Made by a program: the position numbers and the translations under genes. DNA of 64,000 nucleotides from Mycoplasma phocimorsus (lineage in GTDB: Bacteria > Bacillota_I > Bacilli_A > Mycoplasmatales > Metamycoplasmataceae): positions 1-64,000 of the forward strand of contig NZ_JASEJT010000010.1 of NCBI RefSeq assembly GCF_030077875.1. The letters are read 5' to 3'. Below are positions 46,381-57,333 of this stretch, in pieces; position 1 is the first letter of the stretch, and every line of letters begins with the position of its first letter. The notes under the pieces were generated by a model, which did not search any database, was not told the origin of the DNA, and saw only the letters and a program-made list of their open reading frames with translations.

Positions 46381-47010
46381 TTACTCCTTGAAAGTTCATA
46401 TAACTTGTTTATGTTTTGTTTTAAATGGATATAGAATTATTTGATTTTCATCAATTTGATATTTTTTATCTTCTACATAACGAGAAGATGACAAAATATC
46501 AATAAAGCTTAATCTATTTTTTTTGAATAAAATAAATAAAGCATCAACTAAATAAATAAGAGCAATCATCCCGGTAAGAGATGAAAAAAGAAGAATAATA
46601 TAGCTTTGAATGCGATTAATATTTTGTTTTAGCATTTCAAAAGTATGAAGATTATTAATATCTTTAATTGAGTTGTAAATAAAAAATAAACTAAATATCG
46701 TAAAGATTCAATAAAAAGAAGAAAGTAAATTGCGTTTTAATACACTATTATTAAAATTTTGTGAAATATATTTCACTTTCAAAAATAACATTCCTAAATT
46801 GCCTTTTTTACTAATTAAAGGCAATAAAAAATAATTAGAGAATATTATTAAACTAAAAACAGTTAATTGAATTAATAAATGAAAATTATTTTTTGTTTTG
46901 TCAAAAAAAATAAAAAGAAAAATAATTGTAAAAACTATTGATAAATTAATGGTATTAACAAAAAACCGCTTTCAAAACCCGGCATTTTTATATCCGTAAT
47001 TACTCTTCAA
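46381..47010 (-). CDS. RDD family membrane protein, probable TTG start
   Basis: This 209-aa protein opens with YKNAGFWKRFFVNTINL, the Arg/Asp-type start of RDD membrane proteins (here Asn replaces Asp). It has TM segments near 25-45, 52-70, 105-125 and 140-165, and KKGNLGMLFLKVKYI fits the family's G-x-x-x-G-K/M loop. Role unknown. No ATG precedes the conserved opening after the in-frame upstream stop, so TTG at 47010 is the best start; it overlaps the end of the glycosyltransferase gene by 11 bases. The last codons contain the ribosome-binding site of pcrA. Confidence 0.7.
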
Positions 47011-48010
47011 AATTACTTAATATTTTATTTCAACTTGATAATTCGATAGGTTTTAATAGCGTTTGTGCTTCAAGATTATTTTGATTTATATATTTATTAG
47101 CACTAACTGGATCTTTTTTAGATTCATAAATTTTGTTAATTTTATCTGAAATAGCTTTTATATTTAATTCAGATGGTTTATTTGAATGTAAAGACAATTT
47201 TTTATATATTTTAGAAAATCAATGTGAATTACCAAATAAAAGACCAGGTAATAACAATGCTTCAAAATAAATTCTTGCATAAAATAATTCTTCTTTAGCA
47301 TTAATATTATTTTCATGAATATATTTGCATAAATTTATTCAACTTTTATTATATGTTTTTGAAAAAGCACTAAATTTTTTAGCAATATATTCTCTAGTAA
47401 TTCTTTGATCTATATATTTATAAGTATTAGTATTTAAAAGTAAGTAATAAAGAATATTAATTGAAAGTTTAGAATTAACTCTTAACTCTAAGTTTTTTAT
47501 TTTAAGAACTTTTTCAACTAAATCTTTTTTGAAAATTTTATTAAATAAAAAGGGGAAAGATTTAGCAATAAATTCAATATTACTTTGATCATAAATTTTA
47601 TTTTCTTCAAGACGTTTAATGGGTTTTCATTTAACATTGCCTACCAAACGAGGTTTATATTCAACTATTTGTACATCTTCTTGATTAATTTCATTTAATC
47701 TTTTAACTAAATAGTCTTTAATTTTATTGTCAGTATTAATAATACTAATGTATCTGCCCATTGCTTTTTCCATGCCTTGAAATATACATTGTTCATAACT
47801 TATACTTTTATAATTAAAAATAAATTTAATTTTATCTTTAAGTTTATTGGGAACTTTTTTAAGTTTATTCATAAGTTTCTTTGTTACTTTTTGAAATACT
47901 AATATTAATTCAAAATCTTGGTCTTCTTGTACAGAAAATCCATCAATAAATTTATTAACGTTAATATTTTTATCATTATTAAAAATGATACTTATTATTG
48001 ATAGTTTCAT
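47000..48010 (-). CDS. GT2-like glycosyltransferase
   Basis: This 336-aa protein's first 120 residues follow the GT-A fold of family 2: LSIISIIFNNDKNINVNKFIDGF at the start, DFELILV as the second strand, YEQCIFQGMEKAMGRYISIINTDN around 95 (compare AARNxGxxxAxGxYIxFLDSDD). The DxD equivalent is reduced to NTDN, so metal binding is uncertain. The C-terminal 200 residues are helical and not recognised. It may glycosylate a lipid or capsule precursor, or may be inactive. The ATG follows AAGGTGAAAA, 8 bases after the asnS stop. Confidence 0.6.
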
Positions 48011-48018
48011 TTTTCACC

Positions 48019-49362
48019 TTACATTCTTAAGTTATTTACAGTACGAGGATATGGAATTGTATCTCTAATGTTTTCGGCACCAGTTACATACATAACAAGA
48101 CGTTCAAATCCTAGACCAAATCCTGAAGATTGAACATCTCCTCATCTTCTTAAGTTTAAGTATCAATCTAAATCCTCTTTATCAATACCTAACTGTGTAA
48201 CTCTGTTTAATAATTTGTCATAGTCACATTCTCTTTGACTACCACCTATCATTTCACCAATGCCCGGAACAAGTAAATCAAAAGCAGCTACAGTTTTTCC
48301 ATCTTCATTTTGATGCATATAAAATGCCTTAATATCTTTTGGATAATTAATAATAGCGACTGGCCCCTTAATTACTTCTTCACAAATAAATCTTTCATGT
48401 TCAGTAGCTAAATCTACACCAAAATGTAAATCATTATTGATAAATTTGTCGCTATATTTTTTTAATATTTCAATAGCTTTTGAGTAATCTAATTTAACTA
48501 ATTCATTATTTAGGTAAGTGTTAATTTTTTCTAATAATTGGCCTTCAGATTTTTCATTTAAGTATTCAAATTCAAATTTACGATCTTCAAGCGTTTCTTT
48601 AATAACTGTTTTAAGCATATCATCTGCAAGTTGAATTGTTTCATGAAGATCATAAAAAGCCATTTCAGGCTCCATCATTCAAAACTCGGCTAAATGTTTT
48701 TTAGTATTTGAGTTTTCAGCCCTAAATGTTGGAGCAAATGTATAAACTTTACCAAATCCTAAAGCATATGATTCAGCATGTAATTGTCCAGTAACTCCAA
48801 GTGTAGCCTTTTTATTTCCGAAAAAATTCTCTATAGCTTCAGATGAAACTTTAAATGTTTCTCCTGCTCCTTCACCATCATTTGAAGTAATAATAGGTGA
48901 ATGAACATTAAGAAAACTTTTTAAAGTAAAGTATTTATGAATATTTTGAGATAATGAAGATCTTATTAACATTACACTTCTTAAATATTTTGTGCGATGT
49001 CTTACATGCGGAATTTCTCTTAGTGTTTCTAAGTTCATTAATTGTTTTTGAATTGGATAATCTTTATGTGCAAGTTTAAGAATTTTTAATTCATCTACAA
49101 CTAATTCAACTTCCTGTTTTGAGTTTGGAGTATGTTTAATTACTCCAGTAACTTTTATTGAACTTCCAATACTTAACTCATCTAAAATTGCAAAATCTTT
49201 ATTATCTGATTTAATTACAAGTTGAATATTTTTAACACTACTTCCATCATTTAATTCGATAAAACCAATTTTTTTATTACTCCTAAAAGTTTCAACTCAT
49301 CCCTTTAAAGTTATTTGTTTTTTATTATATTTTTCAGGGTTCCTAAAAATTTCAATTACCAT
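48019..49362 (-). CDS. asnS: Asparaginyl-tRNA synthetase
   Basis: This 447-aa class IIb synthetase attaches Asn to tRNA-Asn. It has an N-terminal OB fold ([24 protein letters not shown]), motif 1 region ending in [21 protein letters not shown], motif 2 [20 protein letters not shown], and motif 3 [15 protein letters not shown] near the C-terminus. The AsnRS-type HLAEFW, together with GVTGQLHAE, separates it from AspRS and LysRS. The ATG follows TAGGAGAAAAAT. It is the first gene of the minus-strand run that continues through pcrA. Confidence 0.96.
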
Positions 49363-49388
49363 ATTTTTCTCCTAAATTTATTTAATTA

Positions 49389-49394
49389 ATTATA
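49389..49394 (-). promoter_or_regulatory. -10 box of the asnS operon
   Basis: TATAAT on the minus strand lies about 27 bases before the asnS ATG and after the terminator of the upstream DUF4298 gene. Confidence 0.45.
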
Positions 49395-49482
49395 TCAATT
49401 TATTAAAAAATTCAATATATAAACATAGAAGATAATTATTATTAATATTTCAATTTTTACAGTTAAAAGTTCACAAAAATAT

Positions 49483-49510
49483 AAAAATTTAACACATAAT
49501 TTGTGCTAAA
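49483..49510 (-). terminator. Terminator of the DUF4298 gene
   Basis: On the minus strand TTTAGCACA and TGTGTTAAA pair over 9 bp (one G-U) with loop AATTA, followed by a T-rich tail. Confidence 0.75.
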
Positions 49511-49539
49511 TAATTTTAATTAATTATTTATTATTAATA

Positions 49540-49839
49540 TTACTCATTTTTTAAAATTTTTTGGGCTATTTCTAGCATTAGAAAAGCCAATTCTGTTCTT
49601 TGTGTAATAACATTTCAAATTCCATCTTCAGAAAGAATGCCGCGCCTAATATGATCTAGTTGGTGAGTTTTATCAATTTCCAAATGTTGTTTTCTTTCAT
49701 TTGAATAATAATATTCAAGTAAAGTTTTAAAATCTTTATCATTTTTGATTTCTAATAATAATTCTTCTAATTGCTCATTTACTTTAATATTTCTTTCTAA
49801 AATATCTTCCATATCTTGAATTTTTTGCTCTACTTCCAT
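49540..49839 (-). CDS. DUF4298 domain protein
   Basis: This 99-aa cytoplasmic helical protein matches the DUF4298 pattern: an amphipathic N-terminal helix (IQDMEDILERNIKVNEQLEELL), LLEYYYSNERKQHLEID, and the hallmark RRGILSEDGIWNVI followed by LAFLMLEIAQKIL. The function of the family is not known. The ATG follows TTGGAGAAAAAA. It is monocistronic, with its own terminator. Confidence 0.75.
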
Positions 49840-49884
49840 TTTTTTCTCCAATAATTTAGTTAATTTATTATATTATTATTTTAA

Positions 49885-49890
49885 TATAAT
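49885..49890 (+). promoter_or_regulatory. -10 box of the small membrane protein gene
   Basis: TATAAT lies 7 bases before the ATG at 49898 and no Shine-Dalgarno sequence is present, so the mRNA is probably leaderless. Confidence 0.5.
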
Positions 49891-49897
49891 AATTAAT

Positions 49898-50353
49898 ATG
49901 AAACAAAACATACCTTTAAACTACAAAGAAAAATTAAAAAAAAGTTTAAATAAATCTAATATTATTTTAATTTGCGTTTTACAAATTATTTTTATATTAA
50001 GTTTTATTGCAGTTTGATTTATTCAAAAAAATCGTGAAGAATTATTAATAAGAAAATTTGAAAATATGTTTTCAATAATTGCAATTCTTTCTTTATGTTT
50101 TTTATTTTTAATTACTATTTTAAAAGTTGGATTTATGCCTTCCATTATTAATAAAATTAAAAAAAATAAAGCAGAAAAATATATTAAAACAATCAAAGAA
50201 TCTTCATTAAGTGAAAGCAAAAGAGAAATGCTTTTAAAACAACATCAAGTTAAACAAAGCCAAGAAAAATATTGAGTATTATCATTTTGATTTATTTTTG
50301 GTGAATCTTTTATTTTTCTTTTAATAGCAATAATTTTAAGAATTGTAGGATAA
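49898..50353 (+). CDS. Small membrane protein, unknown
   Basis: This 151-aa protein has a basic N-terminus and three TM segments (about 21-40, 55-75 and 126-148) with a charged loop between the second and third (KKNKAEKYIKTIKESSLSES). I do not recognise it. The frame includes two TGA Trp codons, one in the first TM segment. It is probably monocistronic, ending 86 bases before pyrG, which has its own promoter. Confidence 0.7.
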
Positions 50354-50403
50354 AAGTAACTATTTTACTATTTTTTATTAATTATTAAAAATTATTAATT
50401 TGT

Positions 50404-50409
50404 TATAAT
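50404..50409 (+). promoter_or_regulatory. Extended -10 box of pyrG
   Basis: TGTTATAAT resembles an extended -10. It lies 31 bases before the ATG, leaving a leader of about 24 nt that ends in TAGGAGAATA. No space or C-rich start is seen for a pyrG-type reiterative attenuator. Confidence 0.5.
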
Positions 50410-50439
50410 AAAAAATAATCATATAAATTTAGGAGAATA

Positions 50440-52038
50440 ATGAAAACAAAATATTTATTTATTACTGGCGGTGTTATTTCAGGGCTTGGAAAAGGAATAG
50501 CAGCAGCAAGTATTGGAAGGTTGCTTAAAGCACGGGGTTTTAAAACCTTTGTATTAAAAATGGACCCATATTTAAATGTTGATCCAGGAGTGCTTTCGCC
50601 ATATGAACATGGTGAAGTTTATGTTACAAATGATGGCGGAGAAACAGATTTAGATCTTGGACACTATGAAAGATTTTTAGGAATTACTCTTTCTAAAGAT
50701 TCTTCAATTTCATCTGGAAAATTATTAACAAGATTAATAAATAATGAGAGAAATGGAAAATATAATGGTAAAACAGTTCAAATTGTTCCACATTTTACTG
50801 ATGAAATAAAAAAAGCCATCTTAAGCATTGGTGAAAAATATAATCCTGATTTTGCTATTGTGGAGATTGGTGGAACTGTTGGTGATATTGAATCTAATGC
50901 ATTTTTTCATACTATTGCCCAGCTTAAGTATGAAATGCCAGATTTAGTTTATTTAATTCATAATTCATTTGTTCCATTTTTAAATTCTAGTGGTGATTTT
51001 AAATCAAAACCTACTCAACAATCAATCGCTTTATTAAGACAACTTGGAATTAGCCCTAACATGGTAGTTCTTCGTAGCCACAAACCAGTAACTAGTGATG
51101 CAATTGAAAAAATTGCTAAATATACATTCTTACCTAAATCTAGTGTAATCTCAATTCCTGATTTTAAACAAGTTTATGAAATTCCTTTATATTTAGAGGA
51201 AAAAGGGATTTGTGAAGTCATTTTAAATAATTTTAATATTGAAAATAAAAAAGCCTATTTAGATGATTGGAAAAATTTTGTTTCTTTACTCAAAAATAAA
51301 GATAATCAAAAAATTACTATCGCAATGGTAGGTAAATATACTACTTTCGAAGATGCATATAAGTCAATTATTGAAGCGCTAAAAATAGCAGCCGCTTATG
51401 AAAAAATTAACTTAAAACTTAAGTGAGTTGAATCAGAAAACATTAAAAATAATGAAGACGTTAAATTAGTTTTAGAAGAAACTGATGGTATTTTGATTCT
51501 TCCCGGTTTTGGTCATCGTGGTATTGATGGAAAAATTATCATTTCTGAATATTCTAGAGAAAATAATATTCCTACTTTAGGTATTTGTTTGGGTATGCAA
51601 GTTATGAGCATTAATCAAGCTAGAAGAAAAGGAATTAAAAAAGCCACAAGTTATGAATTTAAAACTGACGATAAAGAAGAAGTATATGTTCTTGATTACA
51701 TTAGAGGTAAAGATGAAAGCCAATCTATAGGTGGAAGCTTGAGACTTGGTGCTAGTGATACAGAAATTAAAGAAGGAACTAAAGCATTTGATATTTACAA
51801 AAAAACTTTAATTAGCGAAAGACACAGACATAGATTTGAAATTAATCCAATGTATCGCGACCAAATTGAAGATGATGAATTTATTTTTAGCGGTCAAGAA
51901 CCTAAAACTAAGTTAGCAGAAATTTGTGAATTAAAATCACATAAATTTTATGTAGGTGTTCAATATCATCCTGAATTTAATTCTCAGCCACTTGATCCTC
52001 ATCCATTATTTTTATCATTTATAAAAGCAATGAAATAA
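50440..52038 (+). CDS. pyrG: CTP synthase
   Basis: This 532-aa enzyme makes CTP from UTP, ATP and glutamine. The synthase domain begins TKYLFITGGVISGLGKGIAA and continues with KMDPYLNVDPG and EIGGTVGDIESNAFFHT. The class I glutaminase domain has the nucleophile Cys383 in LGICLGMQ and the His-Glu pair in QYHPEFNS. A TGA Trp joins the two halves at 51424. Length is normal. Confidence 0.97.
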
Positions 52039-52042
52039 TTAG

Positions 52043-52067
52043 CATCGATTTTTATCGATGTTTTTTA
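52043..52067. terminator. Terminator between pyrG and the lacI-like gene
   Basis: CATCGAT and ATCGATG form a 7-bp stem with loop TTTT, followed by TTTTTTATTT on the plus strand. It ends pyrG. Read leftward it lies about 40 bases past the regulator stop and could serve both genes. Confidence 0.8.
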
Positions 52068-52108
52068 TTTAAAATAAAAAAAACATCAAGATAAACTTAA
52101 TGCTAATT

Positions 52109-53044
52109 TTATTTATAAACAACATGAGTTTGAATAATGCTTGTTTCTTTATTGCTTGCATTTGTCTGAGATAATTTATAAAGTTTAACACCAATCAATT
52201 GATAATCAATAAAGATTTTAGCTTTATATTTTTTATTGTAATCATACTTTGAAAAATAACCAATATCTGTTAAATTAAAGTTAATTTTATTTTTTTGTAT
52301 TGCCAAAATACTTGTAAAAATGTCATGAGAAGAAACAATTACATCATATACATTTTCATCTTCAAGAAATGTTAGCATGCTATTAATTTGTTCAATATTT
52401 TCTCTATCAATAGTTACGATATAAGGAATAATTTCAAGCTCTTGAGTAGCCTTTCTAAAAGAATTTACTCAAATATTTTTAATATCAGCAGAAACTTTTG
52501 AATCTATAAGAAACATCATTTTTTTACATGGTGTTTTTTTGTAATATTCCTTAACTAATTTATAAAACATTTCTTCATAATTGTATAAAACATTCTTAGA
52601 ATAATTGTAATCATAACCATAAACACAAATATTTAAGCTTGAATTTTGTTTTAAAAAATCTTTCATACGTTTATCATGAACAGGCGGAAAAAGAATTAAT
52701 GATTTTGGTTTTAAATTAATTAAATATTCAATTTCAGCGATATATTTATCCATTTCATTAGAAGTGCGCAAAATGAAAATTTTTTCACCATCAATACTTG
52801 CTGCATTTTCAATACCTTTTACAATTTCGTTTGTTGTATATTTATCTTTAAAAGGCAATAAAACTATATTTGAAAATAACGAGTCTACTCGAGAACTTCC
52901 TTGATTTTTATAATATTCACTAATTACAAATTCAATTTTTTTTCTAGCGGATTCTGATATATATCCATTATTGTAGTATCTAGAAATACTACTAATTGAA
53001 ATTCCTGAACGATCAGCAATTTTCTTATACGTAAGTTTATTCAT
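52109..53044 (-). CDS. LacI/GalR-type transcriptional regulator
   Basis: This 311-aa protein starts with a LacI-type helix-turn-helix (LTYKKIADRSGISISSISRYYNNG, residues 4-27), then the hinge helix RKKIEFVISEYYK and a periplasmic-binding-like sensor domain (for example KPKSLILFPPVHDKRM and DVIVSSHDIFTSIL). The second helix reads SISSISRYYNN where most members have VSxxTVSRVLN. I chose ATG at 53044 because the HTH starts there; a 12-residue upstream extension is unlikely. No sugar operon is adjacent, so its targets lie elsewhere. Regulators of this type are scarce in Mollicutes. Confidence 0.85.
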
Positions 53045-53120
53045 ATATATAAATATATAGTATAAATAAATTTTTATCAATTTTTTCTTATCCTTTTATT
53101 AGCAAAAAAATAACTTAATG

Positions 53121-53795
53121 TTAAAAATAACCATTTTCTGTGAAAAAATTAAGTAATTCTTTTTGAATAAGTTCATTTTGATAAATATTTGCATTCTTTA
53201 CATATTTCTCAAAGTTGTTAAATAAAAAATAATAATTTAATAACATGTTATACGGGGTGATACTATTTGAATGAAATTTACATTTCATCCCCCCTAAATG
53301 TCAACTAAATTGAACCAATTTATTTACGCTTCCACATTCAGAGCACTTTATTGATGAAGGTCTTATTGGCAATATTAATGGCGAATTAGCTAAAAGTATG
53401 CTCATTCATCAATTACATTCTTCGGTTTTAAATTTATCTAAAACATGAAAATATAGCTTTAAAAAACTATTATTAATTCTTTCAGTATTAGAAAAAATAA
53501 ATTTAACTTTATCGAGTGTAATTTGAACAAAAGCATTACTAAAATCATATTCTTTAAGCAAATATGCTTTTTTAAGTTTCGATATTTTAGAAAAATTTCT
53601 ACTTAAAAATACTTCAGCTTCAATAATTGAAAACATTTGTAAATTTACTGCGTTTTTTGAATTTATTTTTCTTACTCCCTGTGCTAAAAAAGTAATTTTT
53701 TTATTAAAAATTGGACATAAAAAAGTAACTAATTGATCATAGTCATTAAAGTCTTTTTTCTCTACTACTATTCCAATTAATTTTTCTGCAGCCAT
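53121..53795 (-). CDS. recO: DNA repair protein RecO
   Basis: This 224-aa recombination mediator helps load RecA. The N-terminal OB fold has GIVVEKKDFNDYDQLVTFL, then FNKKITFLAQGVRKINSKNA and LQMFSIIEAEVF, all typical of RecO. A CSECG motif with a later KC near residues 165-190 marks the zinc-type loop. The C-terminal domain is short. It diverges from nusB. Confidence 0.9.
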
Positions 53796-53850
53796 ATTAA
53801 TATTTTATATTAATAGGTTATTTTATATTAATTTTATTGTCTTATATTGT

Positions 53851-53856
53851 TATAAT
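53851..53856 (+). promoter_or_regulatory. -10 box of the nusB operon
   Basis: TATAAT preceded by TTGT lies 8 bases before the nusB ATG, with no ribosome-binding site, implying a leaderless start for the nusB-tlyA-desulfurase run. Confidence 0.5.
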
Positions 53857-53864
53857 TATAAATT

Positions 53865-54281
53865 ATGAAAAAAAGCGCAAGAGAATATCGTTATGACTTA
53901 ATTACTATTATTTATAAACATCAATTATTAGAAGATGAAATTAATATTCCATTACTTGTAAAGGAATATGAATTAACACCTTTACAAGCAAAACAATTAG
54001 AAATATATAATGAAAAATATGCTTTTTTAGAAGGAATAATTTCTAAAAATTTATCTAAAAATTGAACATTTATTAGAATAAATTTTTTACTAAGAGCAAT
54101 TTTATTATTAGGAACAATTGAATTAATTTATAGTAATCCAAAAATTATTATTAATGAAATGATTGAAATAGCTCGTGATTATTCATTTAGCGAAAGAGAA
54201 GTTAAGTTTGTCAATGGTATCTTGGATTCAATTAGAAGAGAAATTAGTGATATCAAAAAGAGAACAAATGCGGAAAGTTAA
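53865..54281 (+). CDS. nusB: Transcription antitermination factor NusB
   Basis: This 138-aa all-helical protein binds boxA RNA with NusE during rRNA transcription. The end IEIARDYSFSEREVKFVNGILDSI matches the NusB signature (A..Y....SP.FVNGVLD). The N-terminus SAREYRYDLITIIYKHQLL matches the R...R..A...LY opening. The TGA Trp at 54063 sits between the two halves. It overlaps tlyA by 14 bases. Confidence 0.9.
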
Positions 54282-54999
54282 ATTAATTGATTTAGTTAAT
54301 AAAAAAATTAATAATTATGAACTTTGTCAAAAATTAATTAGATCAGGCAAAGTTTTTGTTAATTATGAAGCAATATTACTACCAAATATTTTAGTAGAAC
54401 AAGAAGCGAATATTCAGATAAATTATGAAGAAGAATATGTTTCAAGAGGAGCTTATAAACTTAAACATGCAATTGAATATTGAAAATTAGATTTTAAAGA
54501 TAAAAATATTGTGGATATAGGAAGCTCTACTGGCGGCTTTACTCAAATATCTTTACTTAATGATGCTAAATTAGTTTATTGTATTGATTCAGGCACAAAT
54601 CAACTTGATTTTTCTTTAAGAAGAGATGAGAGAACAATTGTTTATGAAAAAACTAATTTAAAATTAATTAATAAAGAAATGATTTCCGAAGATATAGACT
54701 TTGTTGTTTGTGATGTTTCTTTTATTTCTCTTAAGGAAGTTTTTAAAGCAGTTTTAAGATTGAAAGGTAATATTAAATTAATTCTTCTTATTAAGCCACA
54801 ATTTGAAGCTCCAAGAATTTATGTTCAAGAAAAAGGAATAGTAGAAGAGCACCACCATGAAGAAATTATTCAAATGGTTAAGAATTATGATCCTATAAAT
54901 TATAAATTTATAGATTTAGTAAAAAGCCCAATAACAGGTAAAAAATCGAATAATATTGAATATTTAGCTTATTTTGAAAGGAATAATTATGAATATTAA
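54268..54999 (+). CDS. TlyA family rRNA 2'-O-methyltransferase
   Basis: This 243-aa protein has an N-terminal S4 RNA-binding domain (IRSGKVFVNYEAILLPNILV), the linker VSRGAYKLKHAIEYW, then a Rossmann methyltransferase fold with the SAM motif DIGSSTGGFTQ near 88-98, VVCDVSFISL and LLIKPQFEA. TlyA proteins methylate rRNA and were first called haemolysins. The ATG at 54268 lies within nusB. It overlaps the desulfurase gene by 11 bases. Confidence 0.92.
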
Positions 55000-56140
55000 A
55001 AAATATTTTCCTTCGGCAAATAAGTATGTTTATTTTGATTCAGCAGCAATGGGTCTTAAGCCTAAAATGGCTATTAAAGCTAATAATTATTTTTATAATA
55101 ATATTAGCGTAAGTACAAGAAGCAGTGATACTAAACTTGGTAATTTAGTTAATAATACTATTTTTGAAACTAAGAAAAAAATTATGAACTTAGTGGATGC
55201 TAGCATACCACAAGAAATAATTTTTACCTCAGGTACTACAGAATCAATTAATATGTTTGCCAATATGTTCAAAGAATTATTGAAAGAAGATGATGAAATA
55301 ATTATTGATGAGTTGAATCATTCTTCAAATATGTTTCCTTGAATATCAATTGCTAAGCAAGTTAAGGCAAAAATTATTATTAGTTCTAATGTAATAGAAA
55401 ATATTACAAATAAAACCAAGTTAATTTCAATAGCACAAGAAACAAATTCATTTAATAAAGTATACGATATAGATCTTCTTTCTTCAATTTGTAAACAGAA
55501 AAAAATTATTCTTTTTAACGATGCTGCACAATCAGTTTTACATTATAAAGCTTCTTTAAATTTATTTGATGCTATAGCATTTTCAACTAATAAATTTTAT
55601 GGACCTACAGGGCTTGGCATATTGGCTGTAAATAAAGAATTATTAGCAAAATTTAAACCTTTTAAATTAGGTGGGGGAGTAATAAAAAGTGTAGAAAATG
55701 ATGCTAAAAGTTTTTCAGTTAATGATGGTTTAGATGTTTTTGAAGCTGGCACGCCTAATATAGCGGGCATATTTATGTTTAATAAATCTTTAGATTTTTT
55801 TAATCTTATTGGTTATGAAAAATCTAATAATATTATTAAAGAACTTTCAATTTATTTACATAAAAAATTACAAGAAGTAAAAAATATTAAAATAAGTTCT
55901 AAGCCTGGAGATATCATTGCACTTTTTAATATTGATAATGTTTTTTGTCAAGATGTTTCTAGTTATTTAGCAAAACATAATATTTACACAAGAGCGGGAA
56001 GTTTTTGTGTAAAAATGCTGGATAATATTTATGATAATCAAGGTTTTGTAAGAATATCACTAGGTATTTATAATACAAAAAAAGATATTGATAAATTAGT
56101 AAATACATTGAAGAAAGCGAAAACTTTTATAGTCATTTAA
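54989..56140 (+). CDS. Cysteine desulfurase (SufS/Csd type)
   Basis: This 383-aa class V aminotransferase-fold PLP enzyme takes sulfur from cysteine for tRNA thiolation or Fe-S clusters. The PLP lysine is Lys202 in STNKFYGPTGLG, and the sulfur-accepting Cys340 lies in RAGSFC (the family usually has RxGxHC). The opening YVYFDSAAMGLKP is typical. No SufU/IscU scaffold lies beside it in the window. The ATG follows GAAAGGAATAATT and overlaps tlyA. Confidence 0.92.
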
Positions 56141-56143
56141 ATT

Positions 56144-56755
56144 ATGAAATTAAGAAAAATATTACAAATTACATCATTATTTTTTATTCCTTTAATAGTG
56201 ATTTCTTGTTCACAGAAAGAACAAATAAAAGAAAATGTTAATCAAATAAAACCTAATATTGATATTAAAATTCCAAAAAAGTATGATCAAACAATTAAAG
56301 TTTTAAAAGTTGTTGATGGCGATACTTTTTATGATTCGCAAGGAAATAAATATCGTATGTTAGGTATTGATACACCCGAAAAAACTAAACAAACTGATAA
56401 TGGTAAAGAATCAACTTTAGGTTTACAACATCATTACGCTCTTAAAGCTCAGGAGTTTTTAAGTAATAAAATTCTTAATAAAGATGTACAAATTATTAAT
56501 ATTACTTTAGATCACTATGGAAGAAAAGTAGTGCAAGTATTTATTAATGATGAAGATTTGTCAATTTTATTAGTGAAAAATGGTTTAGCTAAAGTGGCTT
56601 ATATCAGTAAAGATAAAAAAAGTAGATATTACTTTAAAGATACTTCTTATGTTGATGTTCTTTCAAAAGCTCAGCAAGAAGCAATGATTATGCGATTAAA
56701 TATTTGATCAGATCTCAAAAAAATATCACAAATTTACCCAAGAAAAGGACATTAA
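56144..56755 (+). CDS. Thermonuclease-like (SNase) lipoprotein
   Basis: This 203-aa surface nuclease has lipobox VISC with Cys22. The SNase fold carries VVDGDTFYD, YRMLGIDTPE with the catalytic Arg, and TLDHYGRKVVQVF with the second Arg. It should degrade host DNA or RNA outside the cell to supply nucleotides, which mycoplasmas cannot make de novo. It begins 3 bases after the desulfurase stop. Confidence 0.93.
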
Positions 56756-56756
56756 T

Positions 56757-57323
56757 ATGTACAAATTTGAAAAATCAGCATCATCTATTAATTCATTTAT
56801 AAAACATGAAGGTTCAGAAGTAGTTTTTTGAGGAAGATCAAATGTTGGTAAATCTTCATTAATAAATGCAATTGCTGGGAGTAAGATATCTAAAACTTCT
56901 TCCACTCCTGGTAGAACGCTTCTTGTTAATTATTTTGCTAATAAGCAAAAAAACTTTTTAGTTGATTTGCCAGGTTATGGTTATGCCAAAGTTAATAAGC
57001 AAACTCAAGAAAATATTACTCAAATGATTGATGCATATTTTCAGAATGCTACAAATATTAAATGTGTATTTCTTTTAATAGATTCAAGAATTGGCTTTTT
57101 AAATAGTGATGTTGAGGTTATTAATTATCTTAATAAGCTTCAATTACCAATATTCATTGTTTTTACTAAAGTTGATAAATTAAAACAATCGCAAAAAGCA
57201 ATGTTAAAAAAGTGAATCGAAAAATATAGCTTATCATTAAGTATTAATGTTTCTAGTGTAACCAAATTAAATATTAAAACACTAATTAATATAGTCAATA
57301 ACTATTTATATATAATTGATTAA
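56757..57323 (+). CDS. engB: Ribosome-assembly GTPase EngB/YsxC
   Basis: This 188-aa GTPase is needed for maturation of the 50S subunit. It has G1 GRSNVGKSSL, switch I/G2 SSTPGRTLLVNYF, G3 DLPGYGYA, G4 TKVDK and G5-like SSV. The ATG at 56757 follows AAAAGGACATTA and starts one base after the nuclease stop. Confidence 0.95.
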
Positions 57324-57333
57324 AGGAGAAAAT

